Below are positions 35,501 to 43,457 of a stretch of DNA of 64,000 nucleotides, piece by piece. How positions within the stretch are numbered: position 1 is the stretch's first letter; each line of letters starts with the position of its first letter. This stretch comes from Planctomycetota bacterium (lineage in GTDB: Bacteria > Planctomycetota > Planctomycetia > Planctomycetales > Planctomycetaceae), in the NCBI GenBank assembly GCA_003670925.1, contig QWQG01000165.1:32424-96423 (forward strand), read 5' to 3'. The position numbers and the translations under genes were made by a program. The notes below the pieces were generated by a model. The model did no database searches. It was not told the DNA's origin and worked only from the letters and a program-made list of their open reading frames with translations.

Positions 35501-36189
35501 CGAGCCACATTCTGTGCATCGATAAATTCCAACACGGCGTGCGTTGGTACGCTGCTTGGAAATCTTGCGACCACAGTGAGCGCCGAGCCACGTTCAATTT
35601 CAGTGTCACCCGGTTCAATCACGAGTTCCGTCACGAGTGTGATCTGCTTCTGCTCCGAGCCGGCAGCAGAGTTCTCCGATGGTTTCATCAGATCACGCCC
35701 GTAACGATTAGCAGCCATGACGCTCGATACCATTACAGCAAACGACAGAAAACTCAAAAATGTCCATTGCGCCAACTTTCGGCTAGGAACAGCGCGTGAC
35801 CAGTCCCGTTGCTTAGCGAGGTCATCAGCTTCCTCCAATGCCATTGCCGAAAGCACGGACGGTCGGCGGCCTAGACGCTGTGAGACCTGCACAGCCGTAA
35901 GCACCACGTCGTTCAATTCCGGATGGGTCTGTTCAACCAATCTTGCCGCATCAGTGACTGTTGGAGTTTTCGTCAGCAGGCGTGACAGAATCGTGCCGAC
36001 AATTGTGGCACCGAATAGCACGGGTAATTCCGGGCGGATGTAGCCCAAAGACGCAGGCAACCATAACGTCACGCCGATCGTTGGAACGAGCAACAACAGC
36101 CAGCAGACAGTCTGTCGTCGAAGAATTCGTAACTTCTGCAACCTCGCAATCACATGACACAGGCTTCGCTCTAAGACAGTTCCAGTCAT
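32572..36189 (-). CDS. large DUF4175-like membrane protein with Gln-rich coiled coil and GEGQQP repeats
   Basis: The 1205-aa product has N-terminal membrane segments at about 25-45 (VCWLLLLVPTIGVTLWL), 55-72 and 145-167. A beta-rich periplasmic region follows (EPGDTEIERGSALTVVARFP, then VNEAEA-like strands and EAEARDDFGIVDFGVQYSLS). A long Gln/Glu/Arg-rich coiled coil runs from about 535 to 1000, with a poly-Gly spacer near 670. Near 1026-1055 is GEGQQP repeated five times. The organisation fits DUF4175-like proteins next to DUF58 genes. The tail beyond the repeats is conserved-looking (TGDEFTEWSDQLRDIEEML). A structural envelope role is inferred. Confidence 0.7.
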   Translation of the reverse strand: MTGTVLERSLCHVIARLQKLRILRRQTVCWLLLLVPTIGVTLWLPASLGYIRPELPVLFGATIVGTILSRLLTKTPTVTDAARLVEQTHPELNDVVLTAVQVSQRLGRRPSVLSAMALEEADDLAKQRDWSRAVPSRKLAQWTFLSFLSFAVMVSSVMAANRYGRDLMKPSENSAAGSEQKQITLVTELVIEPGDTEIERGSALTVVARFPSSVPTHAVLEFIDAQNVARQLAMTETVDAGVFAARMEEISSDGVYRVLYDELVTASITPLISPDFNVATYVRPKLEQVDAIVAPPAWSGRPQETIADVMRITVTEGSTVILKLQLNKPVVLAELHPKDGPPIILMPTPDDPTLVETTLVVSGSNAWTVQLLDADGRTPTDEEQISIKVTRNQPVQLKATFPGKDTNVSPLQEFLIEAEARDDFGIVDFGVQYSLSGGELQDVALHGESKVVATANSTGETSIVGVQTPLLNTVISHQIELEPLKAAPDDLVTYSFWASDIAPDGTERRSYSDIMFAEVRRFEEIFRESQQSAQQSEQQQQSQQQQQEGSAVDGVLKLQKEIISATWNTIRLEAEKRKDAAFAADIGVIADSQGQAIEQLQAAMEERGGDPQTAALAEKAKQEMTSARQKLDDVRNGIESARLSDAILIEQSSVQTLLKMRAAEFPVQQQGGGGGGGGGSASQQQLQQLELDNKRNRYETEQQAQQQQDQTQQQREQVQVLNRLKELARRQQMVNARLKQLESEMRAALTDKEREEIERELKRLRDEQREMLRDVDELSERMDQAAETQKPQSAQMQQQMEQARENVQQASRAMDEGKLSEAISEGTRAERQFEELKEEFRSQTSSQFDEAMRDLRDQARDLNEHQQQLARQLAGNEPSDEKDDVPQQQPSLRADRDREQLQKDFGEQRDRLDRVVEQTQQMVEQAEDSEPLLSNKLYDTLRDLKDAKPDEALQATELLTSRGMWSQSQQTEQVARKGIEQLQKGIEQATDSVLGNETESLRRAQSQLQDATEKLASEVTNALGEGQQPGEGQQPGEGQQPGEGQQPGEGQQPGEGKQIGGRQGGGEQQSSSLLGGGRESNTSRAADNGSRPLTGDEFTEWSDQLRDIEEMLDDPELRNRVAQVRDRARAIRAEYKRHGAEPQWPLVKSQLLGEMQLLQQRLSQELATRDSDRAMVPIDRDPVPAEFDTLVQKYYELLGRERDKQ
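33025..33114 (-). repeat. five 18-bp tandem repeats encoding GEGQQP
   Basis: On the plus strand the unit CTCTCCCGGCTGTTGTCC is repeated five times in direct tandem with a few changes (CTC to TTC in later copies, and TCA/GACC in the last). Each unit encodes Gly-Glu-Gly-Gln-Gln-Pro on the minus strand. Copy number is likely variable between strains. Confidence 0.9.
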
Positions 36190-36494
36190 TAATGAACTCC
36201 GAACAACGACATGCTGGCGTGAGACACCTGATTGTCGCTGTCACTCCAACGTATTTGCAAGCCGAGGATCTGAAGTTTGGATTGAATTGGAGACACGCTC
36301 TTCTCGTGTTTTTCCCAAAGATGCTCGGTGATACTCGAAATGCGGCTAGATTTTGAACGCCAGATGCGTGCATCAGGTGACAACGGTTGCGATTCCGCGT
36401 ATTTTAGACCATGATCACCGAAGATTCTCGTGGATCGTTCCTGTTTTCGGCCACGGGTGTTGTGGATTTCATATTTTTCGAATGGAGAATATTC
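36190..36494. other. divergent intergenic region
   Basis: About 305 nt lie between the DUF4175-like gene (minus) and the repeat-rich membrane protein (plus). ACACG and CGTGT (near 36293-36309) form a small hairpin followed by T residues, but no transcript is known to end there. No promoter could be defined. Confidence 0.4.
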
Positions 36495-37283
36495 ATGGCC
36501 CAAACGCCGCCTAGCAAGGCACCCACTGGCCCTAAAGTCTCGGGAACCCGCACGACTGTTTCACTTATTTTTCTCGCCTTTGTGCTCGTTGTCTGCGGGA
36601 TTGAAGTCCGAGCTGGACTAGGACAGTTTTTAACTCTGCGTGCGTTCAATGAAGTTTCCGAGAACAATCAGTTTAAGGAAGTCCCATTCACAAAAGCGCA
36701 CGGAATGGTGGCTATCTTTGCCTCGAAATCCGATGTCCAACCTGGTGATTTGGAAGACAAGCATCACTACTATTGGTACAGCCTGCTGCGTCCATTGATG
36801 GGGAAAGAAACCCCGGAACTCTTCGTATGGGTCGATCATAGTAGCCCACCCATTGCCTTAAGCTTCTCGACTTCGACCGAAGACGAGATTGTTCGTGCCC
36901 CTGTCGATCCCAATGCTCCGCCTGCAATGACAGGAATGCCTCCCGGTGGTATGGGCATGGGTATGGGTGGTCCTCCCGGTGGCATGGGTATGGGTGGTCC
37001 TCCCGGTGGTGGTCGGCCGGGCGGTGGTCCTCCGGGCGGTGGTCCTCCGGGCGGTGGTCCTCCGGGCGGTGGTCCTCCAGGCGGTGGTCGGCCGGGCGGT
37101 GGTGGCATCCGTCCTCCGCTTGAAGACGAGACAAAAGATGCTGCTGAACCAGCAACAACTGAACCAGCAACAACTGAACCAGCAACAACTGAACCAGCAA
37201 CAACTGAACCAGCAACAACTGAACCAGCAACCGAGCCTACTCAGGAAAACCCAGAATCAGAGACTCCAGCTGCACCGAACTAG
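36495..37283 (+). CDS. membrane-anchored protein with Gly/Pro and PATTE repeats
   Basis: ATG 36495 (MAQTPPSKAPTGPKV) has GGAG about 8 nt upstream, giving 262 aa. One membrane segment (about 20-42, TVSLIFLAFVLVVCGIEV) anchors it. A conserved-looking domain follows (FNEVSENNQFKEVPFTKA, GMVAIFASKSDVQPGD, KHHYYWYSLLRPLMGKETPE). The C-terminal half is low complexity: MG/GGPPGGM, four 5-residue GGGPP units, then five EPATT units and an acidic tail. The family is not recognised. It is probably extracytoplasmic, with a flexible surface-exposed tail. Confidence 0.65.
   Translation: MAQTPPSKAPTGPKVSGTRTTVSLIFLAFVLVVCGIEVRAGLGQFLTLRAFNEVSENNQFKEVPFTKAHGMVAIFASKSDVQPGDLEDKHHYYWYSLLRPLMGKETPELFVWVDHSSPPIALSFSTSTEDEIVRAPVDPNAPPAMTGMPPGGMGMGMGGPPGGMGMGGPPGGGRPGGGPPGGGPPGGGPPGGGPPGGGRPGGGGIRPPLEDETKDAAEPATTEPATTEPATTEPATTEPATTEPATEPTQENPESETPAAPN
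37020..37079 (+). repeat. four 15-bp tandem repeats encoding GGGPP
   Basis: The unit GGCGGTGGTCCTCCG is repeated four times without interruption; only the last base of the fourth copy differs. It lies inside the coding region of the membrane-anchored protein, in frame. Confidence 0.9.
37146..37220 (+). repeat. five identical 15-bp tandem repeats encoding EPATT
   Basis: GAACCAGCAACAACT is present in five exact consecutive copies, with a sixth diverged copy (GAACCAGCAACCGAG) after it. Exact identity suggests recent expansion by slippage or unequal recombination. All copies are in frame. Confidence 0.92.
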
Positions 37284-37479
37284 CGTCGTGGTTTCAGAAT
37301 GCCATGGAGGCAGGAGGGGGGCAGCGAGTCTTTCGAACGCTGGCCCACTTTCGGTGCTTGACGATCGCGGTTGGGGTGCAAACGCGGAGCTTGATTGCGG
37401 CTAGAGGTTCACGCGAGTTACGGGGGTGACATCCCGACTTTGTGATCTCGGAGCGTCAAAGTTGCGTAAGCCTTGGGGC

Positions 37480-37650
37480 TCAATCGTCGGCATTCTGATC
37501 GTCGGATCGAGTAAAGAATCTATGCATCGGCGCGGGGGTATTACCGCCGCCGCCATTCTTTCTGTCACGCTTCGACCGCTTGTCGTCAGCGCGTTGTTTC
37601 TTTTCTTGTTCTCGTTGACGCTTGGCGTAAGTGTTTTGATTCTTTGCGAT
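37480..37650 (-). CDS. small basic protein with apparent ATC start codon, 56 aa
   Basis: On the minus strand the frame from ATC (37648-37650) to the stop at 37480 encodes IAKNQNTYAKRQREQEKKQR and on through KRSKRDRKNGGGG to an acidic end. It strongly resembles a small conserved bacterial protein that I recall as beginning MAKNQNT(Y/F)xKRxRE. GGAG lies 6 nt before the ATC, ideal for initiation, and no ATG, GTG or TTG occurs in frame between there and a distant ATG at 37785. Either ATC is used as a rare start codon, or the gene has lost its ATG. The protein is highly charged and helical; its function is unknown. Confidence 0.6.
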   Translation of the reverse strand: MAKNQNTYAKRQREQEKKQRADDKRSKRDRKNGGGGNTPAPMHRFFTRSDDQNADD

Positions 37651-38010
37651 CGGAGGCTCCGAATGAAATTCAAGGGCTTCATCGTGAACAGAACGCAGCA
37701 ACACTTCGTTCCGCCTGAACTGTCTCAATGGCTCCTGATTCCACAGTCTACCACAAAAGTGGCTATCTCGATACGCAAAACGCAATCCATTTATAAGGAG
37801 CCTGCCACCACCCCAAAAGTAGCCAGCTTGCTCTGCCGAGACAAGCCACTGGGCCGCCTCGGCTTCAAAGTTGGTCGATTGCTAGTGAACTTTTGAGGCT
37901 TCGCATAGACTCTTCGTTGTAAACCGGCCTACCTGACCAGTCCAATTCGATCGAACTCTACGTTCGCGTTGCATTGGCTTCCGCTCCCGCCACTTTGCTA
38001 GGAAGTTGTG
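37651..38010. other. divergent intergenic region
   Basis: About 360 nt lie between the small basic protein (minus) and the TAT dehydrogenase (plus). Plus-strand frames here, including a 156-codon one covering 37426-37896, lack a ribosome binding site and coding character. No RNA gene was noticed. Confidence 0.45.
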
Positions 38011-39405
38011 ATGATTGACCCTATCGGGACCGAACCAGAACGATCTCAGCCAACACGCCGAAAATTTATTTCTTCGGCTGCCTCGGCAGCGTTTGGATTC
38101 ACGCTAGTTCCCAGACACGTGCTGGGCGGACTGGGATACATAGCTCCCAGCGAGCAACTTCAGGTCGCGGGGATCGGTGCTGGCGGCATGGGCGGCGGAG
38201 ATATCGCGACTGTCAGCAAGCTTGGTGCCAATTTCGTGGCGCTATGTGATGTGGATGACGAGAGAGCGGCTGGTACCTTCAACGCTCATCCGAAAGCACG
38301 GCGATATAAAGATTTTCGCGAAATGCTCGACAAAGAAGCCAACAACATCGACGCCGTGACCGTCGGAACACCGGACCATGTCCATGCGGTTGCTTCGATG
38401 GCAGCCATTCGAGCAGGAAAGCACGTCTACTGTCAAAAGCCATTGACGCATACGCTGTTTGAGTGTCGACAGTTGACCAAAGCCGCCATCGCGGCGAAAG
38501 TCATGACGTCCATGGGCAATCAGGGCCATGCTACCGAAGGCGCGCGGTTGACTAATGAATGGATTCAGGCCGGTGTGATCGGCGAAGTACGTGAAGTTCA
38601 TGTTTGGTCTGATCGAGCCGGAAAGCTCTGGAAGCAGGGCATCAGTCGTCCGGCAGAATCTCCCCCGGTTCCCAAAACGCTTGATTGGAACCTCTGGCTC
38701 GGACCGATTCAGGAACGTCCCTACAATCCAGCTTACGCCCCTATTGGCTGGCGCGGCTGGTGGGACTTCGGCACCGGTGCGTTGGGAGACATGGGGTGTC
38801 ATATCATCGATCATCCCGTGTGGGCACTCAAACTCGGAGCGCCAACTTCGGTGGAATCCAGCGTAACTCACGACGGAACCTTGAACGATAAGAACGAATC
38901 CAACACGGAGACGATTCCTAAAGCGGCGATCATCACTTACCAGTTTCCCGCACGTGACGGCGGCAAGTTGCCACCCGTCACAATGACATGGTACGACGGT
39001 GGCCTGATGCCGCCAACTCCCAGCGAGATGTCTGGGGAACAGCGACTACCCGACAACGGTGTTTTGTACGTCGGCAGCAAGGGCAAAATGTACCATAGTT
39101 CACACGGCGGAATGCCCCAACTTCTGCCCGGAGAACTTCTGGAACAAGCGAAGTCCATCGCCCCGACGATGGAACGTTCGCCCGGCCACTATGAAGAATG
39201 GTATCAAGCGTGCAAGTCGGGGAAACTTCCTGCCGCGAGTTTTGACTATTCCGGCCCAATGACAGAGACCGTGCTGCTAGGCGTCCTTTCATTGCGCGCC
39301 CCGGGGCGGCGTCTGCTGTGGGATTCGAAGGAGTTGAAAGTGACCAATCTTTCAGATGTTAATCAGTATGTGCATACCGAATATCGTAAGGGGTGGTCGC
39401 TCTGA
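38011..39405 (+). CDS. TAT-exported Gfo/Idh/MocA-family oxidoreductase
   Basis: ATG 38011 has AGGAAG about 6 nt upstream, giving 464 aa. The N-terminus carries a twin-arginine signal (TRRKFISSAASAAFGF). The Rossmann domain follows: LQVAGIGAGGMGGGDIATV (GxGxxG), ALCDVDDERA, then TPDHVHAVASMAAIRAGKH and the family CQKPLTHTLFECR (EKP variant with Gln for Glu). The C-terminal domain has WWDFGTGALGDMGCHIIDHP, carrying the metal/substrate His pattern of glycoside-acting members. It should act outside the cytoplasm with a tightly bound NAD(P) on a sugar or glycoside. Such paralogues are very numerous in planctomycetes. Confidence 0.87.
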   Translation: MIDPIGTEPERSQPTRRKFISSAASAAFGFTLVPRHVLGGLGYIAPSEQLQVAGIGAGGMGGGDIATVSKLGANFVALCDVDDERAAGTFNAHPKARRYKDFREMLDKEANNIDAVTVGTPDHVHAVASMAAIRAGKHVYCQKPLTHTLFECRQLTKAAIAAKVMTSMGNQGHATEGARLTNEWIQAGVIGEVREVHVWSDRAGKLWKQGISRPAESPPVPKTLDWNLWLGPIQERPYNPAYAPIGWRGWWDFGTGALGDMGCHIIDHPVWALKLGAPTSVESSVTHDGTLNDKNESNTETIPKAAIITYQFPARDGGKLPPVTMTWYDGGLMPPTPSEMSGEQRLPDNGVLYVGSKGKMYHSSHGGMPQLLPGELLEQAKSIAPTMERSPGHYEEWYQACKSGKLPAASFDYSGPMTETVLLGVLSLRAPGRRLLWDSKELKVTNLSDVNQYVHTEYRKGWSL

Positions 39406-39765
39406 GTGAGGAAGTTATAGAAACTGAATTTGGGTGCGTAGGGCATTAAAAATAGCGGACGAGCCGGACAGGCAGAGCACTTTGCACTCAATATGTGTTC
39501 TGTTTTGGCTGACTCACGCGTGCGGTGTTACGAAACCGAATGGCGTGGATCACTTTCAGAAAATTAGTCATGGAATGGTGGGTACCAACTCGTCAAAAAC
39601 ATCAGTAAGTCAGCATAGCTTGTTTTTGCTCAGTATCGCTCCCCGATCATCGTATCACGCAGGCGAACTGCATGGTGGCATTCGGTGTGTTGATTTCATC
39701 TTGGTCTGGTCTTGATTATGTCCTTGCGGAGTCAAGCTCTGCAGTCGCCTGAAAGTTTACGCGCC
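39406..39765. other. intergenic stretch
   Basis: About 360 nt lie between the dehydrogenase and the DUF1080 gene. A 93-codon plus frame (39434-39715) is rich in Cys, His and Ser without a ribosome binding site, and I take it as chance. No terminator was recognised. Confidence 0.45.
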
Positions 39766-40476
39766 ATGAATTACAGAATTGTAATGTTTCAACGAACTCT
39801 CCCTCTGTCATTCCTGTTACTCCTCTTGGGCACCTCCGCCCTAGCTGCTGAAAACGAATTGACGTCCGTCGAGAAAGCAGCAGGCTGGACTCTCCTGTTC
39901 GACGGCAAGACAACCGCAGGCTGGCTTGATTCTAAAGAACAGCCTGTTGCCACAACGCATGTGAAGGACGGCTCGCTCAATCCGCATCCGTGCAACTACA
40001 TGCTGATTCACAAGGAAGTCTACGACAACTTCCAGCTATCACTAGATTTTAAGATCAGCCAAGCATGCAACAGTGGCGTGTTTATTCGCACGTTTCCGTT
40101 GAAGCCACGCGCAGGCAAGGATGTCGGCTTTAATGGCCTCGAAGTCGCCATCGACGACACCACGACGGCCGGTTTTCACGACACCGGAGCTCTTTACGAC
40201 ATGGTGCCGCCATTAAAGAACGCGATGCGGCCGCAAGGCGAATGGAACCACATGCAGATCACCTGCGACAAGAGCATAGTTTGGATTGAAGTCAACGACG
40301 TTGAAGTGACACGGACCGATCTTGACGAATGGACAACTCCCAATAAACGACCGGATGGCACCGATCACAAATTTGATGTGGCCTACAAAGATCACCCGCG
40401 CAAGGGATACATCGGCCTTCAAGATCACGGCAGCGATGTCTGGTATCGCAACATTAAACTGCTGCGGCTGAAGTAA
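39766..40476 (+). CDS. secreted DUF1080 (3-keto-disaccharide hydrolase-type) protein
   Basis: I use ATG 39766, which gives 236 aa; ATG 39784 (MFQRTLPLSFLLLLLG) is an equally good signal-peptide start, and neither has a strong ribosome binding site. After the signal peptide, DUF1080 features appear: GWTLLFDGKTTAGWLDSK, a YDNFQLSLDFKIS strand, NSGVFIRTFP, NGLEVAIDDT, TGALYDMVPP, GEWNHMQITCDKS, and a terminal KGYIGLQDHGSDVWYRNIKL. This is a concanavalin-like beta-sandwich. Members are extracytoplasmic and some hydrolyse 3-keto glycosides, which fits the Gfo/Idh/MocA dehydrogenase encoded upstream. Confidence 0.85.
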   Translation: MNYRIVMFQRTLPLSFLLLLLGTSALAAENELTSVEKAAGWTLLFDGKTTAGWLDSKEQPVATTHVKDGSLNPHPCNYMLIHKEVYDNFQLSLDFKISQACNSGVFIRTFPLKPRAGKDVGFNGLEVAIDDTTTAGFHDTGALYDMVPPLKNAMRPQGEWNHMQITCDKSIVWIEVNDVEVTRTDLDEWTTPNKRPDGTDHKFDVAYKDHPRKGYIGLQDHGSDVWYRNIKLLRLK

Positions 40477-40535
40477 CGAGGCTCAGTGTTTGAATTTCTT
40501 AAAAATCTTTCTTGCCGATGAGTTCACGGAATAGC

Positions 40536-41921
40536 ATGCGACAACTGGTTGTGATTAATGTAGTCGGACTGACGCATGAGATGATCGGTGAGCAGACACC
40601 CAACATTCGGCGGTTGCTGGACACAGGATTTGCGCGGCCGATGACGACCGTGTTGCCTGCCGTGACTTGCACTGTGCAGGCGACGTTGCTGACGGGCTTA
40701 ATGCCGGCGCAGCATGGAATTGTGGCGAATGGCTGGTACTTTCGTGAGCTGGCGGAAGTGATGTTCTGGAAGCAGTCGAATCATTTGATTTGTGGCGAGC
40801 GAGTTTTTGAGACGGCGCGGAAGCGCAACACCGCGCACACGACAGCCAAGATGTTTTGGTGGTACAACATGTACGCCGATGTGCAGTGGTCAGTCACGCC
40901 ACGGCCGTCGTATCCAGCGGACGGTCGCAAAGTTCCGGACATCTACAGTGATCCACCGGAATTCCGCGACGAATTGCAAAGTACACTCGGGCGGTTTCCG
41001 CTGTTTAACTTCTGGGGACCGACGGCTGATATTCGAAGTTCAGCATGGATCGCAGATGCGAGCGTCGAAGTGTTTCGCCGCTGTCAACCGTCGATGCTGC
41101 TCGTCTATCTCCCGCATCTGGATTACAACCTGCAGCGTCTGGGACCGGATAGCCTACAGCTCACGGAGGACATTCGATTGGTGGATCACGAAGCGGGCAA
41201 ATTGATCGATGTCGCGCTTGCAGCTGACGCGGATGTCGTCGTGCTTTCAGAATACGGAATTACAGCGGTCAACCAACCGATTCACATTAATCGTGCGCTG
41301 CGGGATGCAGGATATCTGGCGGTACGCCGTGAACCATTGGGCTGGGAGTCGCTCGATTGCGGAGCATCCAGCGCGTTCGCGGTCGCCGATCATCAGGTGG
41401 CCCATGTGTACGTCAAACGCGCGAACGATGTAGCCAAGGTCAAGACACTGCTGGAACGTCTCGACGGCGTTGAACGAGTTCTTGACCACGAAGCTCAGCA
41501 AGTTGCCGGAATGAATCATCCACGCAGCGGCGAACTGGTGGTCGTCAGTCAGCGGCACGCGTGGTTTACGTATTATTTCTGGCAAGACGACCGACTGGCC
41601 CCCGATTACGCCCGCACGGTGGATATCCATCGCAAGCCCGGCTATGACCCTGTCGAACTATTCGTGGATCCCACGATCCAATTTCCAAAACTCCGAATCG
41701 CAAACCGACTTGCTCGTAAGCTGCTGGGATTCCGCTATTACATGGACATGATTGGTCTAGATGCTGGGATAGTCCGGGGAAGTCACGGGCGGCTGCCGGA
41801 TGGAGATCGGATGTCACAGGATGGCCCCGTGTTTATTTGTTCGTCCAAACGCGTCGAACGTGACGAATTGAACGCCACGGACGTCCGAAATCTGCTGTTG
41901 CATCTGCAATTTGGGGGTTGA
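40536..41921 (+). CDS. type I phosphodiesterase/nucleotide pyrophosphatase-family protein (EboF-like)
   Basis: ATG 40536 (MRQLVVINVVGLTHEM) is preferred because the conserved strand begins there; ATG 40518 is possible. The 461-aa product has the alkaline-phosphatase-superfamily core: VVGLTHEMIGEQTPNIRRLL, the nucleophile region LPAVTCTVQATLLTGLMPAQ with the catalytic Thr, then YLPHLDYNLQRLGPDS and VVLSEYGITAV, ending with SSAFAVADHQVAHVYV. The usual second metal motif SDHG is SEYG here, so the metal site may be modified. It resembles the EboF-type members of ebo gene clusters, though no other ebo genes are nearby. No signal peptide, so cytosolic. Confidence 0.72.
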   Translation: MRQLVVINVVGLTHEMIGEQTPNIRRLLDTGFARPMTTVLPAVTCTVQATLLTGLMPAQHGIVANGWYFRELAEVMFWKQSNHLICGERVFETARKRNTAHTTAKMFWWYNMYADVQWSVTPRPSYPADGRKVPDIYSDPPEFRDELQSTLGRFPLFNFWGPTADIRSSAWIADASVEVFRRCQPSMLLVYLPHLDYNLQRLGPDSLQLTEDIRLVDHEAGKLIDVALAADADVVVLSEYGITAVNQPIHINRALRDAGYLAVRREPLGWESLDCGASSAFAVADHQVAHVYVKRANDVAKVKTLLERLDGVERVLDHEAQQVAGMNHPRSGELVVVSQRHAWFTYYFWQDDRLAPDYARTVDIHRKPGYDPVELFVDPTIQFPKLRIANRLARKLLGFRYYMDMIGLDAGIVRGSHGRLPDGDRMSQDGPVFICSSKRVERDELNATDVRNLLLHLQFGG

Positions 41922-42043
41922 CGCTGGAGGCATAGTCAATTTCTCGACACAATCCCGCGTACATGGTGACGACAGTTGGGAGGCATGGAGATTTCCGCCG
42001 GTCCCAGTTTAGAGTCCAGTAAAGTCTCAATAAGGACAACGAT

Positions 42044-43429
42044 ATGGCTGGCCCACAAAAGAATGATGCAAAGAAACCGGGCTCTAAGAGCGCTCCCAAT
42101 GCTCAGGAGCAGGAACCGGATATCGAACAGGTTCTATTTCAGGGGCCTTTGTTTGATCGCGAATGCAATCTCAAGGCCAACGCCAAGTTAGTGCAGGTCG
42201 CATTAGTACCGGTCAAGCAGATGATCTCGGATGCATTGGCCCGCCGCGCACATACAATCATCCTGGAACCACGCGAAGGGCGGATTGCGATTCGGTTTGT
42301 GATCGATGGTGTGGCTTTTCCGGCTGCTGCGGTGCCTGGGCAGAAGGGGGATGCGATGGTGCAAATGATCAAACTGCTATCCGGGCTAGACATCAATGAT
42401 CGTCGCTCGGCTCAATCTGGCGGCATAAAAACCGAATACGAAAAAATCCCGTACCATCTGATGGTGGAATCGGCTCCCGTCGGAGACAAGGTGGAAAAGA
42501 TTCGAATCAAGATCGACAATCGAAAAATCATCCGTCAGAAGCCGCAGGAGATTGGATTTCCAGACCATCTGAAAGCCAAAATCAGACATCACACATCAGA
42601 ACGCAGTGGCGTAATTCTGATCTGCGGGCCTCCGGATACCGGCGTTACGACATTAGCAACCGTTGCACTGCACTGCGTCGATCCCTACTTGTATTCAGTT
42701 TATAATCTCGCTGATCGCAACGTGCGCGAACTGATCAACGTAGCGGACTTCAAACCGGAACCGGGGCACGACCTTGAAATCACATTTGACCGGATTATTC
42801 GCCGTGAAGCAGATGTGATTTACCTGAATCCGCTTACTTCGCCACAGGACACGCAGACCATTTTTCAATACGCCGACCGTCTGTCGTTTGTCGCTGAGAT
42901 TCCTGCGAACAATCCAGCGGAGGCCGTGCGTAAGTTGATTGAATGGATTGGAATTGACGAAGTGATTAAGAACCTTCGCTGCATTGTGACTCAAAAGCTG
43001 ATTCGCAAACTGTGTGACGACTGCAAACAGGCATTTCGTCCGAATCCTTTATTACTCAAGCAACTAGGTCTGCCGCCGGAAACGTCAGTGCTTTACCGCG
43101 CCCCCTTGCCCCCACCACCAGACGATCTCAAAGCCCAATCCGTTGAAGAGTTGTGTGTCGACTGCGACGGCGTGCCGTACCATGGTCGAGTGGCTGCATT
43201 TGAATTATTTGAAATGACCGACGGGATGAAAGAAACGATTGTGAGCAATGCATCTCCTGAAGCGATCCGTAAACAGATGATCGCAGACGGGCAGACAACG
43301 TTGCAAAAGGATGCCATCCGGCTAGTCGCTGAAGGCAAGACTTCACTCGAAGAAATCCAAAGAACCTTTAGTCCCGGAGAAGCAAATAAGCGACCTGCGA
43401 AAGCGAGACCAAAACCACCATCACTTTGA
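42044..43429 (+). CDS. GspE/PulE-like ATPase with degenerate Walker motifs
   Basis: ATG 42044 has AAGGA about 8 nt upstream, giving 461 aa. The overall plan is that of type II/IV pilus secretion ATPases: an N-terminal region with ALARRAHTIILEP and RFVIDGVAFP, then the ATPase core and a C4 zinc motif (LCDDC near 323 and LCVDC near 370), ending GRVAAFELFEMTDGMKE. The Walker A is GPPDTGVTTL, where the invariant GSGKT lysine is Val, and the Walker B/Asp-box region is DVIYLNPLTSPQDTQT instead of GExRDxET. It is probably an ATPase-dead paralogue. No other secretion gene is adjacent. Confidence 0.8.
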   Translation: MAGPQKNDAKKPGSKSAPNAQEQEPDIEQVLFQGPLFDRECNLKANAKLVQVALVPVKQMISDALARRAHTIILEPREGRIAIRFVIDGVAFPAAAVPGQKGDAMVQMIKLLSGLDINDRRSAQSGGIKTEYEKIPYHLMVESAPVGDKVEKIRIKIDNRKIIRQKPQEIGFPDHLKAKIRHHTSERSGVILICGPPDTGVTTLATVALHCVDPYLYSVYNLADRNVRELINVADFKPEPGHDLEITFDRIIRREADVIYLNPLTSPQDTQTIFQYADRLSFVAEIPANNPAEAVRKLIEWIGIDEVIKNLRCIVTQKLIRKLCDDCKQAFRPNPLLLKQLGLPPETSVLYRAPLPPPPDDLKAQSVEELCVDCDGVPYHGRVAAFELFEMTDGMKETIVSNASPEAIRKQMIADGQTTLQKDAIRLVAEGKTSLEEIQRTFSPGEANKRPAKARPKPPSL

Positions 43430-43457
43430 TCGTGAGTTAATGGGACGGTTTGGTCTG

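Noticed and set aside
36293..36318. ACACG/CGTGT hairpin with T-run between divergent genes
   Set aside because: The stem is only 5 bp and no transcript should end there, so a terminator call is not justified.
37426..37896. 156-codon plus-strand ORF with a hydrophobic stretch
   Set aside because: It is antisense to the MAKNQNT-like small gene, lacks a ribosome binding site, and the hydrophobic stretch is the complement of Lys/Arg/Gln codons.
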